Program-made: the position numbers and the translations under genes | Notes under the pieces: generated by a model | Database searches by the model: none | What the model was told of the DNA's origin: nothing | What the model saw: the letters and a program-made list of their open reading frames with translations, nothing else | In this document: piece after piece, positions 19,295 to 28,839 of the stretch | Position numbering within the stretch: the first letter of the stretch is position 1 | How the letters are laid out: every line of letters begins with the position of its first letter | Origin: Campylobacteraceae bacterium | GTDB lineage: Bacteria; Campylobacterota; Campylobacteria; Campylobacterales; JALSKU01 | Direction: 5' to 3' | DNA: 51,226 nucleotides | NCBI GenBank assembly: GCA_026993075.1 | Contig: JALWUQ010000039.1 | Span: forward strand, 1 to 51,226

Positions 19295-22200
19295 ATGAGC
19301 CAAGTTCAATTCACTCATCTTCATCTACATACAGAATACTCACTTCTTGATGGTGCAAATAAAATAAAGCTTTTGGCTAAAACATTGAAAAAGCAAGGTG
19401 TTAAAAGTGTTGCTATAACTGATCACGGTAACATGTTTGGTGCACTTGATTTTTATAAAACCATGAATGCTGAAGGTATAAAGCCTATAATTGGAATGGA
19501 AGCATATATTCACAACAGTGAAGATATATCCAATAAAAGCACAAGGCAAAGGTTTCATCTTTGTTTGTTTGCTAAAAATGAGATAGGTTATAAAAACCTT
19601 ATGTATCTAAGTTCTCAAAGTTATATTAATGGATTTTATTATTATCCTCGTATCAATAAAAAATTACTTAAAGAGCATAGTGAAGGGCTTATTTGTTCAT
19701 CTGCTTGTCTTCAAGGCGAGGTAAACTGGCAATTAAATACAAATAGCGAAAAAAATAAAAAATTTGGCGCAAAGGGTTATGAAAAAGCAAAAGAAATAGC
19801 ACTTGAATATAAAGAGATATTTGGCGATGATTTTTATCTTGAATTAATGAGACATGGTATAAATGATCAATTATATATAGATGAACAAGTTATAAAACTT
19901 TCACTTGAGAGTGGTATCAAGATAATAGCTACAAATGATACTCACTATTTAAGGCAAGAAGAAGCTGATGCGCATGAGGCTTTTATGTGTATAGCTATGA
20001 ATAAAGAGTTTGATGATCCTAAAAGACTTAGGCATTCAGTTCATGAGTTTTATCTTAAATCTCCCGAAGAAATGAGTAAACTATTTAGCGATATACCTGA
20101 AGCCATAGAAAATACTGCTGAAATAGTAGAAAAATGTAACTTAAAGCTTCATTTGGGTAATCCGACTCCCCCTAAATTTAAATTTACACAAGAGTATGCA
20201 AAAGCAGAGGGTCTTGACTTTCATAATGATGATGAATATTTTACATATAAGTGCTGGCAAGGATTGCAAGAGAGATTTAAATATGTGCCAAAAAAGGAGC
20301 ATCAAAGATACAAAGACAGACTTAAAGTTGAGATTGATATCATAAATTCTATGAAATTTCCAGGATATATGCTTATAGTTTGGGATTTTATAAGAGAAGC
20401 AAAAAAAAGAGGAGTCCCTGTAGGTCCCGGGCGAGGTTCGGCAGCTGGAAGCTTGGTAGCTTTTTCTCTTTTTATAACTGATATAGATCCTATGAAATAC
20501 AATCTACTTTTTGAGAGATTTTTAAACCCTGAAAGAGTAAGTATGCCTGATATTGATGTTGATTTTTGTCAGGCGAGGCGAGGGGAGATCATAAACTATG
20601 TTGTTGAAAAATATGGTAGGTATAATGTAGCTCAAGTTATAACATTTGGTAAACTTTTAGCAAAAGGAGTTATAAGAGATACAGCAAGAGTTCTTGGAAT
20701 GCCTTACAGTGAAGCTGATAAAATGGCCAAATTGATTCCTGATGAGCTCGGTATAACACTGGAAAAAGCTTATAAAAAGGAGCCTAAGCTAAAAGAGCTT
20801 GTGGAAAATGATTCATCAGCAGCGAGAGTTTGGAAGTTTGCACTTTCTCTGGAAGGATTAAATAGAAATGCAGGCATGCATGCAGCCGGTGTAGTTCTTA
20901 GCAATGAAGAGTTATGGAATAAAACTCCTTTATACAAACCATCAGGCGAAGAAACTTTGATAACTCAATATTCATTGAAATATCTTGAAGATGTGGATTT
21001 GATAAAATTTGACTTTTTGGGACTTAAAACTTTAACTGTTATTGATAATGCACTAAAACTCATAAAAAAAAGATATAACAAGGATATAAATTTTTCTACA
21101 ATAGACATGGATGATGAAAAGGTTTATAAGCTTATACAAAGTGGTAATACTTTGGGTCTTTTTCAGATAGAATCAAGTGGAATGAAACAGTTGAACGAGC
21201 GACTTCAGCCTACTACTTTTGAAGACATTATAGCTGTTTTAGCACTTTACAGGCCAGGTCCTATGGAGAGTGGGATGCTTGATGATTTTGTTGAAAGAAA
21301 GCATGGAAGAGCTCCCATACTTTATGCATTTCCTGAACTTGAACCGATACTTAAGCCTACTTACGGTGTCATAGTTTACCAAGAACAAGTTATGCAAATA
21401 GTTCAAACCATTGGAGGATTTTCTCTTGGTGGGGCGGATGTGGTAAGACGGGCGATGGGTAAAAAGATAAAATCTGAAATGGATAGACTAAAAGATGAAT
21501 TTGCAAATGGCGCAGTTAAAAAGGGATTTGATAGAAAAAAATCAGAAGAACTTTTTGATTTGATTGTTAAATTTGCAGGATACGGATTTAACAAGTCTCA
21601 CTCGGCTGCTTATGCTATGATAACATTTCAGACGAGCTACTTAAAGGCTTATTTCCCACAAGAGTTTATGGCGGCACTTTTAACAAGCGAACAAGATAAT
21701 ACCGATAAAATTGTTAAATATGTAGATGAAGTTAAAAGACTCGGTATAAAACTTTCTCCTCCTGATGTGAAAAAGAGTTTTGTGGAATTTTCAGCTATAA
21801 AAGAGGATGGCGAAGAGGTTGTACTTTTTGGACTTGGTGCTATAAAAGGTGTTGGTAAAACCGCTATAAAAAGTATTATCGAAGCAAGAGAAGAGAAGCA
21901 ATTTGAAAGCTTGAATGATTTTATCTCAAGAGTAGATACCGGTAAAGTCAATAAAAAAGTTTTAGAATCTCTCATAAAATCAGGAAGCTTTGACAGTTTT
22001 AAATACTCAAGAAGAGCATTGCTTGATAATATTGAAAATATTGTAAATGCCGGAGCTGAATGTGCAAGAGCTAAAAAAATGGCAGAAAATTCTCTCTTTG
22101 GAGACAGTAAAGAGATGGTGACTGCAAGATTAGAGATAGAAAATCTTACAGAGTTTAATCCAAGAGATATATTAGATCTTGAAAAAGAGACTATGGGCTT

Positions 22201-22792
22201 TTACATATCTGGTCATCCACTTGATAGTTACAGAGAAGAGATAGGTAAAATCCCGCATGTACTCTCAAGCGAGATTGATACCATTGCCGATGGTTCTAAA
22301 GCTCTGTTTATAGGAAAAGTTGAAGATGTTACCACTAAGATAAGTAAAAAAGGTAATAAATTCGGTATTTTAAATATTATGGATTTTCATGGCAATATAG
22401 AGATTACCGTATTTGAAAAAATGTTAAATAAGATTGAAAGTATGGATTTAAATGATCCTATGGCTTTTAAAGTTCAAGTAAATAAAGATGAAAGATTTAC
22501 AAGAATAAGAGTTTTAAAACTTATGAGCCTTGAAGAGTCAAAAAAGGAAAATATACATGTAAAAATAGTAGAAAAACCAAAAGAGCCTATCTTTATAAAA
22601 ATAAAACTTTCCCATGAGCTTGATATATTAAATAGGCTTTATAATATAATAAGAAATAATCAAGGAAACAGAGAGTTGAGACTTGTCATTAGTTCAAAAA
22701 GGCAAGATGTAATACTAAATCTAAGTGACAGGGTTAGTGAATCTATTATAAATGAATTATCAAAAATTACTGAAATTGAAGAGGTCGCTTAG
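19295..22792 (+). CDS. dnaE: DNA polymerase III alpha subunit
   Basis: Replicative polymerase catalytic chain, 1165 residues (normal). The N-terminal PHP domain begins FTHLHLHTEYSLLDGANK. The palm motif PDIDVDFCQARR, near residue 420, holds two catalytic aspartates. The fingers, beta-binding and helix-hairpin-helix regions follow, and an OB domain lies at about 1000-1080 (ALFIGKVEDVTTKISK). The C-terminal stretch is short and Lys/Glu-rich. Its stop overlaps the end of the convergent flgS gene by 4 bases. Confidence 0.97.
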   Translation: MSQVQFTHLHLHTEYSLLDGANKIKLLAKTLKKQGVKSVAITDHGNMFGALDFYKTMNAEGIKPIIGMEAYIHNSEDISNKSTRQRFHLCLFAKNEIGYKNLMYLSSQSYINGFYYYPRINKKLLKEHSEGLICSSACLQGEVNWQLNTNSEKNKKFGAKGYEKAKEIALEYKEIFGDDFYLELMRHGINDQLYIDEQVIKLSLESGIKIIATNDTHYLRQEEADAHEAFMCIAMNKEFDDPKRLRHSVHEFYLKSPEEMSKLFSDIPEAIENTAEIVEKCNLKLHLGNPTPPKFKFTQEYAKAEGLDFHNDDEYFTYKCWQGLQERFKYVPKKEHQRYKDRLKVEIDIINSMKFPGYMLIVWDFIREAKKRGVPVGPGRGSAAGSLVAFSLFITDIDPMKYNLLFERFLNPERVSMPDIDVDFCQARRGEIINYVVEKYGRYNVAQVITFGKLLAKGVIRDTARVLGMPYSEADKMAKLIPDELGITLEKAYKKEPKLKELVENDSSAARVWKFALSLEGLNRNAGMHAAGVVLSNEELWNKTPLYKPSGEETLITQYSLKYLEDVDLIKFDFLGLKTLTVIDNALKLIKKRYNKDINFSTIDMDDEKVYKLIQSGNTLGLFQIESSGMKQLNERLQPTTFEDIIAVLALYRPGPMESGMLDDFVERKHGRAPILYAFPELEPILKPTYGVIVYQEQVMQIVQTIGGFSLGGADVVRRAMGKKIKSEMDRLKDEFANGAVKKGFDRKKSEELFDLIVKFAGYGFNKSHSAAYAMITFQTSYLKAYFPQEFMAALLTSEQDNTDKIVKYVDEVKRLGIKLSPPDVKKSFVEFSAIKEDGEEVVLFGLGAIKGVGKTAIKSIIEAREEKQFESLNDFISRVDTGKVNKKVLESLIKSGSFDSFKYSRRALLDNIENIVNAGAECARAKKMAENSLFGDSKEMVTARLEIENLTEFNPRDILDLEKETMGFYISGHPLDSYREEIGKIPHVLSSEIDTIADGSKALFIGKVEDVTTKISKKGNKFGILNIMDFHGNIEITVFEKMLNKIESMDLNDPMAFKVQVNKDERFTRIRVLKLMSLEESKKENIHVKIVEKPKEPIFIKIKLSHELDILNRLYNIIRNNQGNRELRLVISSKRQDVILNLSDRVSESIINELSKITEIEEVA

Positions 22793-23805
22793 AGAATGAT
22801 ATTGAATCCTTTTTTATTATCTAAAAGCACAATATCTGCATTATGTGCTTTTATGATTTCCAAAGAAAGGGCTAAGCCTAAGCCATGACCTTTAGTTTTT
22901 GTTGTTTTAAATGGCTCATAAAGTATATTTTTATTTTCTATTTGTGGCGCTGAGTCCAATATCTCAAAGATATTTTTTGTGCTTTCTTGTTTAAAACTTA
23001 ATGTTATAAAACCATTTTCATTTTCATCATCCTCGATGGCATCAATAGCATTGAAAATAAAGTTCTGTAAAACTATAGATAAAAGATCAAAATCAGCTTC
23101 AATCATAATTCTGGGAAAATCAAAATCAATTTTTATATTTTTTGAATAACTATAGTATGATATTGCCAAATTTAAATCATCAACCAAAGAATCAATAAAA
23201 AATTTACTTTTATTTATACTTACACCCTTTGTAAAAAGTAAGGTTGCTTTTATAATTCGCTCAACCCTCCAAATAGCTTTTCTAATCTCAGAAACCAAAG
23301 GCTTATTTTTTTCTTCTACTTTTTTATAAAGAGTTGATGCGATAAGAGATACTGAGCCAATTGGATTTCTTATTTCATGTGAGAGGTGAGCAGCTATTTG
23401 ACCCATTGAAGCTAATCTTTCACTTCTTTTTTCCTGGGTTATATCAGTAGCACTAATAATTTTTTTACCATAGGCACTATTTATTTTGATGAGATAGTAA
23501 ATATTGTTATACTCTATTTCATAATTTTTTTTATTAATATCAAGATGATTTATAAGTCCTTTACTCTTTTTTGCCTCTGAATTTTGTAAAAAAATATCGC
23601 CGCTATCTTCTATAACCCATATTGCATTTGGCAAAGATTCTACTATTTGTTTTAAAAAATTTTGAAGATTATTATATGAATTACTTAACTCTTTGTACTC
23701 TTTCTCTACCGCGTAAGTTTGTTCTATAAGTCCCTCTAAAGTTTGTTTAAAAAATTCTTTTTCTTTTGTATCCAAGCTTTCAAGCATTTTTTTATCAATC
23801 ATCAT
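22789..23805 (-). CDS. flgS: FlgS-like flagellar sensor histidine kinase
   Basis: 338-residue soluble histidine kinase, the same size and layout as Campylobacter/Helicobacter FlgS. It has an N-terminal helical region (1-60), a PAS-like stretch (about 60-125), the H-box HLSHEIRNPIG with H143 as phosphorylation site, an N-box (NFIFNAIDAIED), and a C-terminal ATP lid GHGLGLALS. The G1 box reads DSAPQI rather than DxGxGI, a degenerate form. With the regulator FlgR (not in the window) FlgS signals flagellar export assembly to sigma-54 genes. Overlaps the upstream DUF234 gene by 11 bases, so they are co-transcribed. Confidence 0.8.
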   Translation of the reverse strand: MMIDKKMLESLDTKEKEFFKQTLEGLIEQTYAVEKEYKELSNSYNNLQNFLKQIVESLPNAIWVIEDSGDIFLQNSEAKKSKGLINHLDINKKNYEIEYNNIYYLIKINSAYGKKIISATDITQEKRSERLASMGQIAAHLSHEIRNPIGSVSLIASTLYKKVEEKNKPLVSEIRKAIWRVERIIKATLLFTKGVSINKSKFFIDSLVDDLNLAISYYSYSKNIKIDFDFPRIMIEADFDLLSIVLQNFIFNAIDAIEDDENENGFITLSFKQESTKNIFEILDSAPQIENKNILYEPFKTTKTKGHGLGLALSLEIIKAHNADIVLLDNKKGFNIIL

Positions 23806-24790
23806 TTAGCCTTTTAAAATCTTTTATATCAAAAAGCATCACATTTTCAAGATCCTTCTTATATAGTGAATTGCTAAAACCGTTTTTGGAAAATAGAGCA
23901 AATTTTATAATATCGTAATTTAGATTTTTAGCCTTATATTCCAATTTTCTTAACACATTTTTACATATTTTTTGATTTGTCCATTTACATTCTCCTATGA
24001 TAAATTTATGGTTTATATCTCTTGCTAAAAGATCAAGTTCTATAGTTTTATCCCAATATCCACCACTTTCAATGATGCTTAAACCATATCTTTTATCTTT
24101 TAGAAGTTCATTTGAAAGTTCTTCAAAAGTCAAGCTCACGAATTTGTCAAAATTTTTCTCTAAATTTCCAATAGTACTTTTGTATATTCCTTTTTCAAGT
24201 TCATTTTCAAAAGGAGATATAAAAGTATACCAAAATCTATAGATATTTTTTATAAATTTTATCTTATCTTCAGCAACATATCCTCTTAACTCTTTTTTTA
24301 ATAATTTATATATTGTTTTATCCGGTAGTTTTTCTCTTGTTGCCTCTTTTTTTATAATTTCTAATTCATAAAGTTTTTTATAGATGGCTCTACCTCTGTT
24401 TTGCGATATATTTTTGTTTGTTCTGTATAAGGCATACTGTTTTCTGTCTCCTAAGGCGATTTTATGTAATATCGTATTTACTTCATTTTGTGATTTTAAG
24501 TCATCATAAAGCTTAAAATATTTTCTTAATCTAAGGTGATTGTCAATAATATTTACTCTAATACTTTCAAAAATATTTTCTTTTATATCTATCGTCTCAA
24601 GCTTAAACCCGTCAAAAACCGCGAAATTTTCTATTTGTTCTTTTATATTGAGATATGGAAATAATATATTAAATTTCTTAAAATTATTTTTTATATTTTG
24701 CATAGAGTATTTTACTGTAAAAATATTAAACTTTCGATAGAATTTAACAAGTGATGCAACAATACAAGGAGTTTGAAAAGAGTTTATCAT
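23795..24790 (-). CDS. DUF234 protein with PD-(D/E)xK-like core
   Basis: 331 residues resembling the DUF234 domain that usually ends archaeal-type DEXX-box ATPases, but no Walker A ATPase is present. A winged-helix-like middle (about 105-175) precedes the C-terminal nuclease-like core: IELDLLARD (D) and GECKW (ExK) near residues 255-275, the pattern of PD-(D/E)xK folds. It is translationally coupled to flgS (11-base overlap). The first ATG at 24790 has no good ribosome site; a second ATG at 24703 is possible. Function unknown; nuclease activity is inferred from the motif only. Confidence 0.65.
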   Translation of the reverse strand: MINSFQTPCIVASLVKFYRKFNIFTVKYSMQNIKNNFKKFNILFPYLNIKEQIENFAVFDGFKLETIDIKENIFESIRVNIIDNHLRLRKYFKLYDDLKSQNEVNTILHKIALGDRKQYALYRTNKNISQNRGRAIYKKLYELEIIKKEATREKLPDKTIYKLLKKELRGYVAEDKIKFIKNIYRFWYTFISPFENELEKGIYKSTIGNLEKNFDKFVSLTFEELSNELLKDKRYGLSIIESGGYWDKTIELDLLARDINHKFIIGECKWTNQKICKNVLRKLEYKAKNLNYDIIKFALFSKNGFSNSLYKKDLENVMLFDIKDFKRLNDD

Positions 24791-24808
24791 TTAAAAGGAG
24801 AATTGAAG

Positions 24809-27478
24809 ATGATGTATCTAAGTGGAAAATATCGTGAGTTTTACGAAGTCATTACTAGTGTATTACCAAAAAAAAGAGTATTTACGGATGCTTTGCATAC
24901 TTTGACTTATGGAAGTGATGCATCATTTTACAGGATGATTCCTAAAATTATTATATTTGTAAAAAAATCAAATGAAGTTCAAGAAATATTAAAGATATCA
25001 AATATGTTGAATATTCCTATTGTTTTTAGAGCCGCCGGTACTTCACTTTCCGGATAAGCTATAAGTGATAGTGTTTTAATTGTAACTTCAAGGGGTTGGA
25101 AAGATATAAGAGTAGGAAACAAGGCTGCGACTATAACGCTTTTATCTTCTGTTACAGGAGATAGTGCAAATATGGCTTTAAGTAAATTTTGCAAAAAGAT
25201 AGGACCTGATCCTGCATCCATAAAATCATGTATGATTGGAGGAATAGTGGCCAATAACGCAAGCGGTATGTGTTGTGGAGTAGATCAAAATTCATACAAA
25301 ACGCTTAAAAATATGAAAATTATACTGCAAGACGGGACAAGATTGGATACATCCAATGAAGTAAGCAGAAATAAATTTTTAAAAACTCATCATCAATTTT
25401 GTGAAAAATTGCTTCGTTTAAGAGATAAGATTTTAAAAGATGAAAAACTAGTTAAACTTATCAAAAGAAAATATAAAATAAAAAATACTTGCGGATACAG
25501 TATAAATGCATTGATTGATTTTGATAATCCTGCTGATATACTTTTGCATCTGATGATAGGGAGTGAGGGAACTCTTGGCTTTATTGAAGAAGTTACTTAC
25601 GATACAGTCGAGGATCTTCCTTTTAAGGCTATCTCTTTAATGCTCTTTAAAGATATAAAAACTGCTGCAAATGCCGTACAAAGACTCAAAAAAATTCCTC
25701 GAAGTGAAGTTCCTGCGGCTGAACTTATGAATAGGGCATCTTTAAGAAGCATCCAAAACAAACAAGGTTTGGAATTTTTAAAAAGTTTGGATGAAAAAGT
25801 GGCTGCTTTATTGGTAGAGACAAGATCAACTCAAAAATCAGACTTACAACTGCAAATGAATAAAATTATAAATATTTTAAAAGGCTTACCAACAATCAAA
25901 CCTATAGTTTTTAGTGATGATGTAAAAATCTACCAGAAATACTGGAATATAAGAAAAGGATTGTTTCCTTAAATCGGAGCTATGAGAAAACAAGGCACCA
26001 CTGCTGTTATAGAAGATATTGCTTTTCCTATGGAAAAACTTGATGTTGCCACTTTAAAGCTTCAAGCATTGTTTAAAAAGTATGATTATGATGAAGCTAT
26101 CATTTTTGGACATGCACTTGATAGCAACTTGCATTTTGTTTTTACACAGGATTTTTCTATCCCGCAAGAGGTTTTAAGATATAAAAATTTTATACAAGAA
26201 GTTACAGATATGGTGGCGGTTAATTATAAAGGAAGCTTGAAAGCAGAACATGGGACAGGGAGAAATATGGCTCTTTTTGTTGAGCTTGAATGGGCTAAAA
26301 AAGCATACGATATTATGAAAAAAATAAAAGATATATTTGATTCTAAATATCTTTTAAATCCGGGTGTTTTGATAAATAATGATAAAGATATATATCTTAA
26401 AAATCTAAAACCGCTATATCCTACAAATCCTTTGGTTGATAAGTGTATAGAGTGTGGCTTTTGTGAGCCTGTCTGTCCTTCAAATGCTTTAACTCTTACT
26501 CCAAGACAAAGGATAGTTGCTAACAGAGAGATGAGTAGATTTGCTCACATAAGTAAATACAGCAATACACTTGAAATATTGCAAAAACTGTATAAGTATG
26601 ATGGCAAGCAAACATGTGCTACTTGTTCACTTTGCTCGACAAGTTGTCCAGTTGAGATATATGTTGCAAATCTGACAAAAGAGTTAAGAGAAAAAAATAT
26701 AGGAAAATTTTCTAAAAATATAGCAAATCATTATAGTGCCACTTTGAATATAGCTAAATTTGCTCTTGATATAAATTCATTGACCGGTTTTGTATTTGGT
26801 GAGAGAATTATGCAAAAAAGTATGGATTTTTTAAGGAAAGCGACACATGGCAAAGTTCCAAAATATTCTTTATATATCCCAAAAAGATCACATTTTTCAG
26901 CCAATAAATTTTTAAAAAACAGAGGTGGTGAAAAAGTAGTATATTTTACATCTTGTATATGTAGAACTTTTGGCAATCAAAAAGAAAGTGATGAGAAGCT
27001 TGAGCTTTATGAAGTGATAAATACATTGATAAACAGAGCCGGTTATGAGATAATTATCCCTAAAAATATAGAAAATCTTTGCTGTGGAACTCCTTTTAGC
27101 TCAAAAGGTTATAAAGAGGAAGCAAATTTGCAATTGAAAAATCTTGAAAATGCTCTTTTTGATGCAAGCGAGGGAGGGGAGTTTCCTATACTTTGTGAAA
27201 CTTCTCCTTGTGTAAAAGCTATGATGCAAGGGTTTAAAAGTAAATTAAAAGTATATGAGCCTATAGAATTTACCTTAAAATTTCTTTCTCCCAAATTGAA
27301 GTTTAAAAAGATTTCTGAGAGTATCGCCATCCACTCAACTTGCTCCACTGTAAAAATGGGTTTAAAAGAGAAGTTTTTTGAATTAGCAAAAATGTGCAGT
27401 GATGATGTTATAATTCCAAAAGATGTAACATGTTGTGGCTTTGCCGATGACATAAGTATAACTCAATATTTTATTTAG
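24809..27478 (+). pseudogene. FAD-linked D-lactate/glycolate-type dehydrogenase with Fe-S domain, broken
   Basis: One reading frame encodes a fused FAD-binding (GlcD/Dld-type) and 4Fe-4S/CCG (GlcF-type) oxidoreductase, interrupted by in-frame TAA at 25055-25057 and 25970-25972. The first stop falls in the FAD-binding GTSLSG-stop-AISDS motif where relatives carry Gln (CAA to TAA). The second falls in GLFP-stop-IGAMRK. Both sides of each stop remain homologous, so these are point changes, not frameshifts. The ferredoxin motifs (CIECGFCEPVCPS, CATCSLCSTSCPV) and the first CCG motif (CCGTPF) survive. After the second (CCGFADD) the protein ends about 8 residues later, losing a usual tail of roughly 80-100 residues. 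Start ATG 24809 has AAGGAG 8-9 nt upstream. Confidence 0.85.
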
Positions 27479-27518
27479 TAGAGAAATGTACAAGAGCAAA
27501 TAGAGCTTAATATAACTT

Positions 27519-27553
27519 GACCTTACTTGCTATGTGCTAAAATAAGTAAGATC
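27519..27553. repeat. Imperfect inverted repeat after the dehydrogenase pseudogene
   Basis: GACCTTACTT (27519-27528) pairs with AAGTAAGATC (27544-27553) at 9 of 10 positions. It could be a weak terminator, or a relic of a mobile element, since GACCTTAC also forms the end of the element at 28698-28819. The rest of 27479-27598 shows nothing. Confidence 0.35.
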
Positions 27554-27598
27554 GGTTATTAAGTTTTAAAGCTGTCAATTTACACTAATTTAATGCAA

Positions 27599-28228
27599 TT
27601 ATTTTATAAATTCAACCACTTTATCAAAAGGAAGTCTTAATTTTTTTGGCTGAGGATTTAGTCTGTATCCAAAAGGAAGTACCATTGCAACTTGAAATTT
27701 CTTTGTATCAAGCTTTAAAATTTCCTCAACTTTTTCTTTTTCAAATCCCTCCATAGGGCAAGAATCTATCCCTATAAAAGCAGCACCACTCATCATATTT
27801 GCTGCTGCTATGTATGTTTGTCTTGCAGTCCAACAATATATATTTTCATCACTACTTAATGTTTTTTTCAAATGGCTGGCATATCGTTGCATATACATCT
27901 GAAGTGATTTTTTTGGCATATTTCGTCTTTTAAATCTTTTTTCAACTTCACCTGATTCTATTTTAACACTTTCAATCCCTGCTAAAACAATCACAAGGTG
28001 TGAACAAGAAGTAATTTGCACTTGATCCCAACATGCCGGTCTAAGTTTTGCTTTCAATTCATCATTTGTAATAACTAAAAATTTCCAAGCTTCCATGCCA
28101 AATGATGATGGAGATTTTCTTCCAATTTCAAGTATATAGTGCATATCCTCGTCAGATATCTTTTTAGTCTCATCAAAAACTTTGCAAGCATGTCTAAAAT
28201 CCATCGCATCCATAAATTTGTTTTGCAT
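27599..28228 (-). CDS. Nitroreductase-family NAD(P)H-dependent flavin oxidoreductase
   Basis: 209-residue FMN-binding nitroreductase of the NfsB-like branch. Visible: the N-terminal FRHACKVFDETKKI with the phosphate-binding arginine region, RKSPSSFGMEAWKFLV (the SPSS..W pattern of the family), and the SCPMEGFEKEKVEEIL segment. It reduces quinones, nitro compounds or similar electrophiles; the natural substrate is unknown. Divergent from the HxlR regulator, which probably controls it through the sites at 28289-28348. A minus-strand TATAAT lies at 28261-28266. Confidence 0.9.
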   Translation of the reverse strand: MQNKFMDAMDFRHACKVFDETKKISDEDMHYILEIGRKSPSSFGMEAWKFLVITNDELKAKLRPACWDQVQITSCSHLVIVLAGIESVKIESGEVEKRFKRRNMPKKSLQMYMQRYASHLKKTLSSDENIYCWTARQTYIAAANMMSGAAFIGIDSCPMEGFEKEKVEEILKLDTKKFQVAMVLPFGYRLNPQPKKLRLPFDKVVEFIK

Positions 28229-28260
28229 TTTTATTCCTTTTATTTTAAATTGATTTGAAA

Positions 28261-28266
28261 ATTATA
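28261..28266 (-). promoter_or_regulatory. -10 box of the nitroreductase gene
   Basis: TATAAT on the minus strand, 33 nt upstream of the start codon; AAAAGGA ribosome site follows. The CTTAC half-site at 28289-28293 lies at about its -35 position. Confidence 0.45.
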
Positions 28267-28288
28267 ACTGTAGTAAACTTTAATATCC

Positions 28289-28348
28289 CTTACAATATTT
28301 TAGGTAAGTAATATAAAATAAAGTTTAATATGCTATAATATTACTTAC
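28289..28348. promoter_or_regulatory. Probable HxlR operator and hxlR promoter
   Basis: A perfect 11-bp inverted repeat, GTAAGTAATAT (28304-28314) and ATATTACTTAC (28338-28348), centres 34 bp apart (about three helical turns), plus an extra CTTAC half-site at 28289-28293 that mirrors GTAAG at 28304. The right arm overlaps the hxlR -10 box TATAAT (28334-28339). A repressor bound here would block hxlR and could reach the nitroreductase promoter. Confidence 0.65.
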
Positions 28349-28358
28349 AAGGATTAAT

Positions 28359-28703
28359 ATGTATTTTATAAATGAGAAAGAGTACACATGCCCCGTATCC
28401 ATAACACTTGATATCTTTAATGACAGATGGAAATTATCTGTTATTTGGTATCTTTTAAAAAGTAAAAAAAGATTTAAAGAATTAAGTGATGACATTAGTG
28501 AAATAAGTCAAAAAACGCTTACTGTCAAACTAAAAGAATTAGAAGAAAAAAACATAATTCATAGAGAAGTTTTTGCTCAAGTACCCCCTAAAGTTGTTTA
28601 TTCTTTGACGTCAATCGGACAAAAACTAAAACCAGTATTAATGAATATGTATGAATGGGGAGAGGAGTATGTCAAGGAGAATGGAGAATTAGTTAAAAAC
28701 TGA
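28359..28703 (+). CDS. HxlR-family winged-helix regulator
   Basis: 114 residues in the HxlR/YodB pattern: YTCPVSITLDIFNDRWKL with conserved C11, RFKELSDDISEISQKTLTVKLKEL as the winged-helix recognition region, and a hydrophobic dimer helix at the end. In YodB-type members the N-terminal Cys senses quinones or diamide; that role is inferred here. It is divergent from the nitroreductase, the common regulator-target layout. Its TGA stop lies inside the left end of the 122-bp MITE-like element. Confidence 0.9.
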   Translation: MYFINEKEYTCPVSITLDIFNDRWKLSVIWYLLKSKKRFKELSDDISEISQKTLTVKLKELEEKNIIHREVFAQVPPKVVYSLTSIGQKLKPVLMNMYEWGEEYVKENGELVKN

Positions 28704-28819
28704 CCTTACGCACTTTTTTCTCGAAAAGTCCTACTTTTCGTAAGCTTCAAAGAGTTGTAGGGACTTTGAGTTTCTGCCACAATAGAAAGCTTTGCTCATT
28801 ATAGTGCGTAAGGTCAGTT
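28698..28819. mobile_element. MITE-like element with 17-bp terminal inverted repeats
   Basis: 122 bases bounded by perfect 17-bp inverted repeats (28698-28714 and 28803-28819, core GACCTTACGCACT). TTAAAA flanks both ends (28693-28698 and 28818-28823) as a possible target duplication that partly overlaps the repeats. The interior folds into hairpins: CGAAAAGT/ACTTTTCG at 28722-28740, and CAAAG/CTTTG. No coding capacity. It fits a non-autonomous insertion element; a large bidirectional terminator between hxlR and the exporter gene is the alternative. No transposase is in the window. Confidence 0.6.
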
Positions 28820-28828
28820 AAAATAAGA

Positions 28829-28834
28829 TATAAT
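28829..28834 (+). promoter_or_regulatory. -10 box of the TauE-type exporter gene
   Basis: TATAAT ends 5 bases before the ATG at 28840, so the transcript would start at or within a base or two of the start codon. It lies just outside the MITE-like element. Confidence 0.4.
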
Positions 28835-28839
28835 ACCAA

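Noticed and set aside
24809-27478. Programmed stop-codon readthrough in the dehydrogenase
   Set aside because: Both stops are TAA, no recoding structure was recognised, and the C-terminus is also lost, so decay is simpler.
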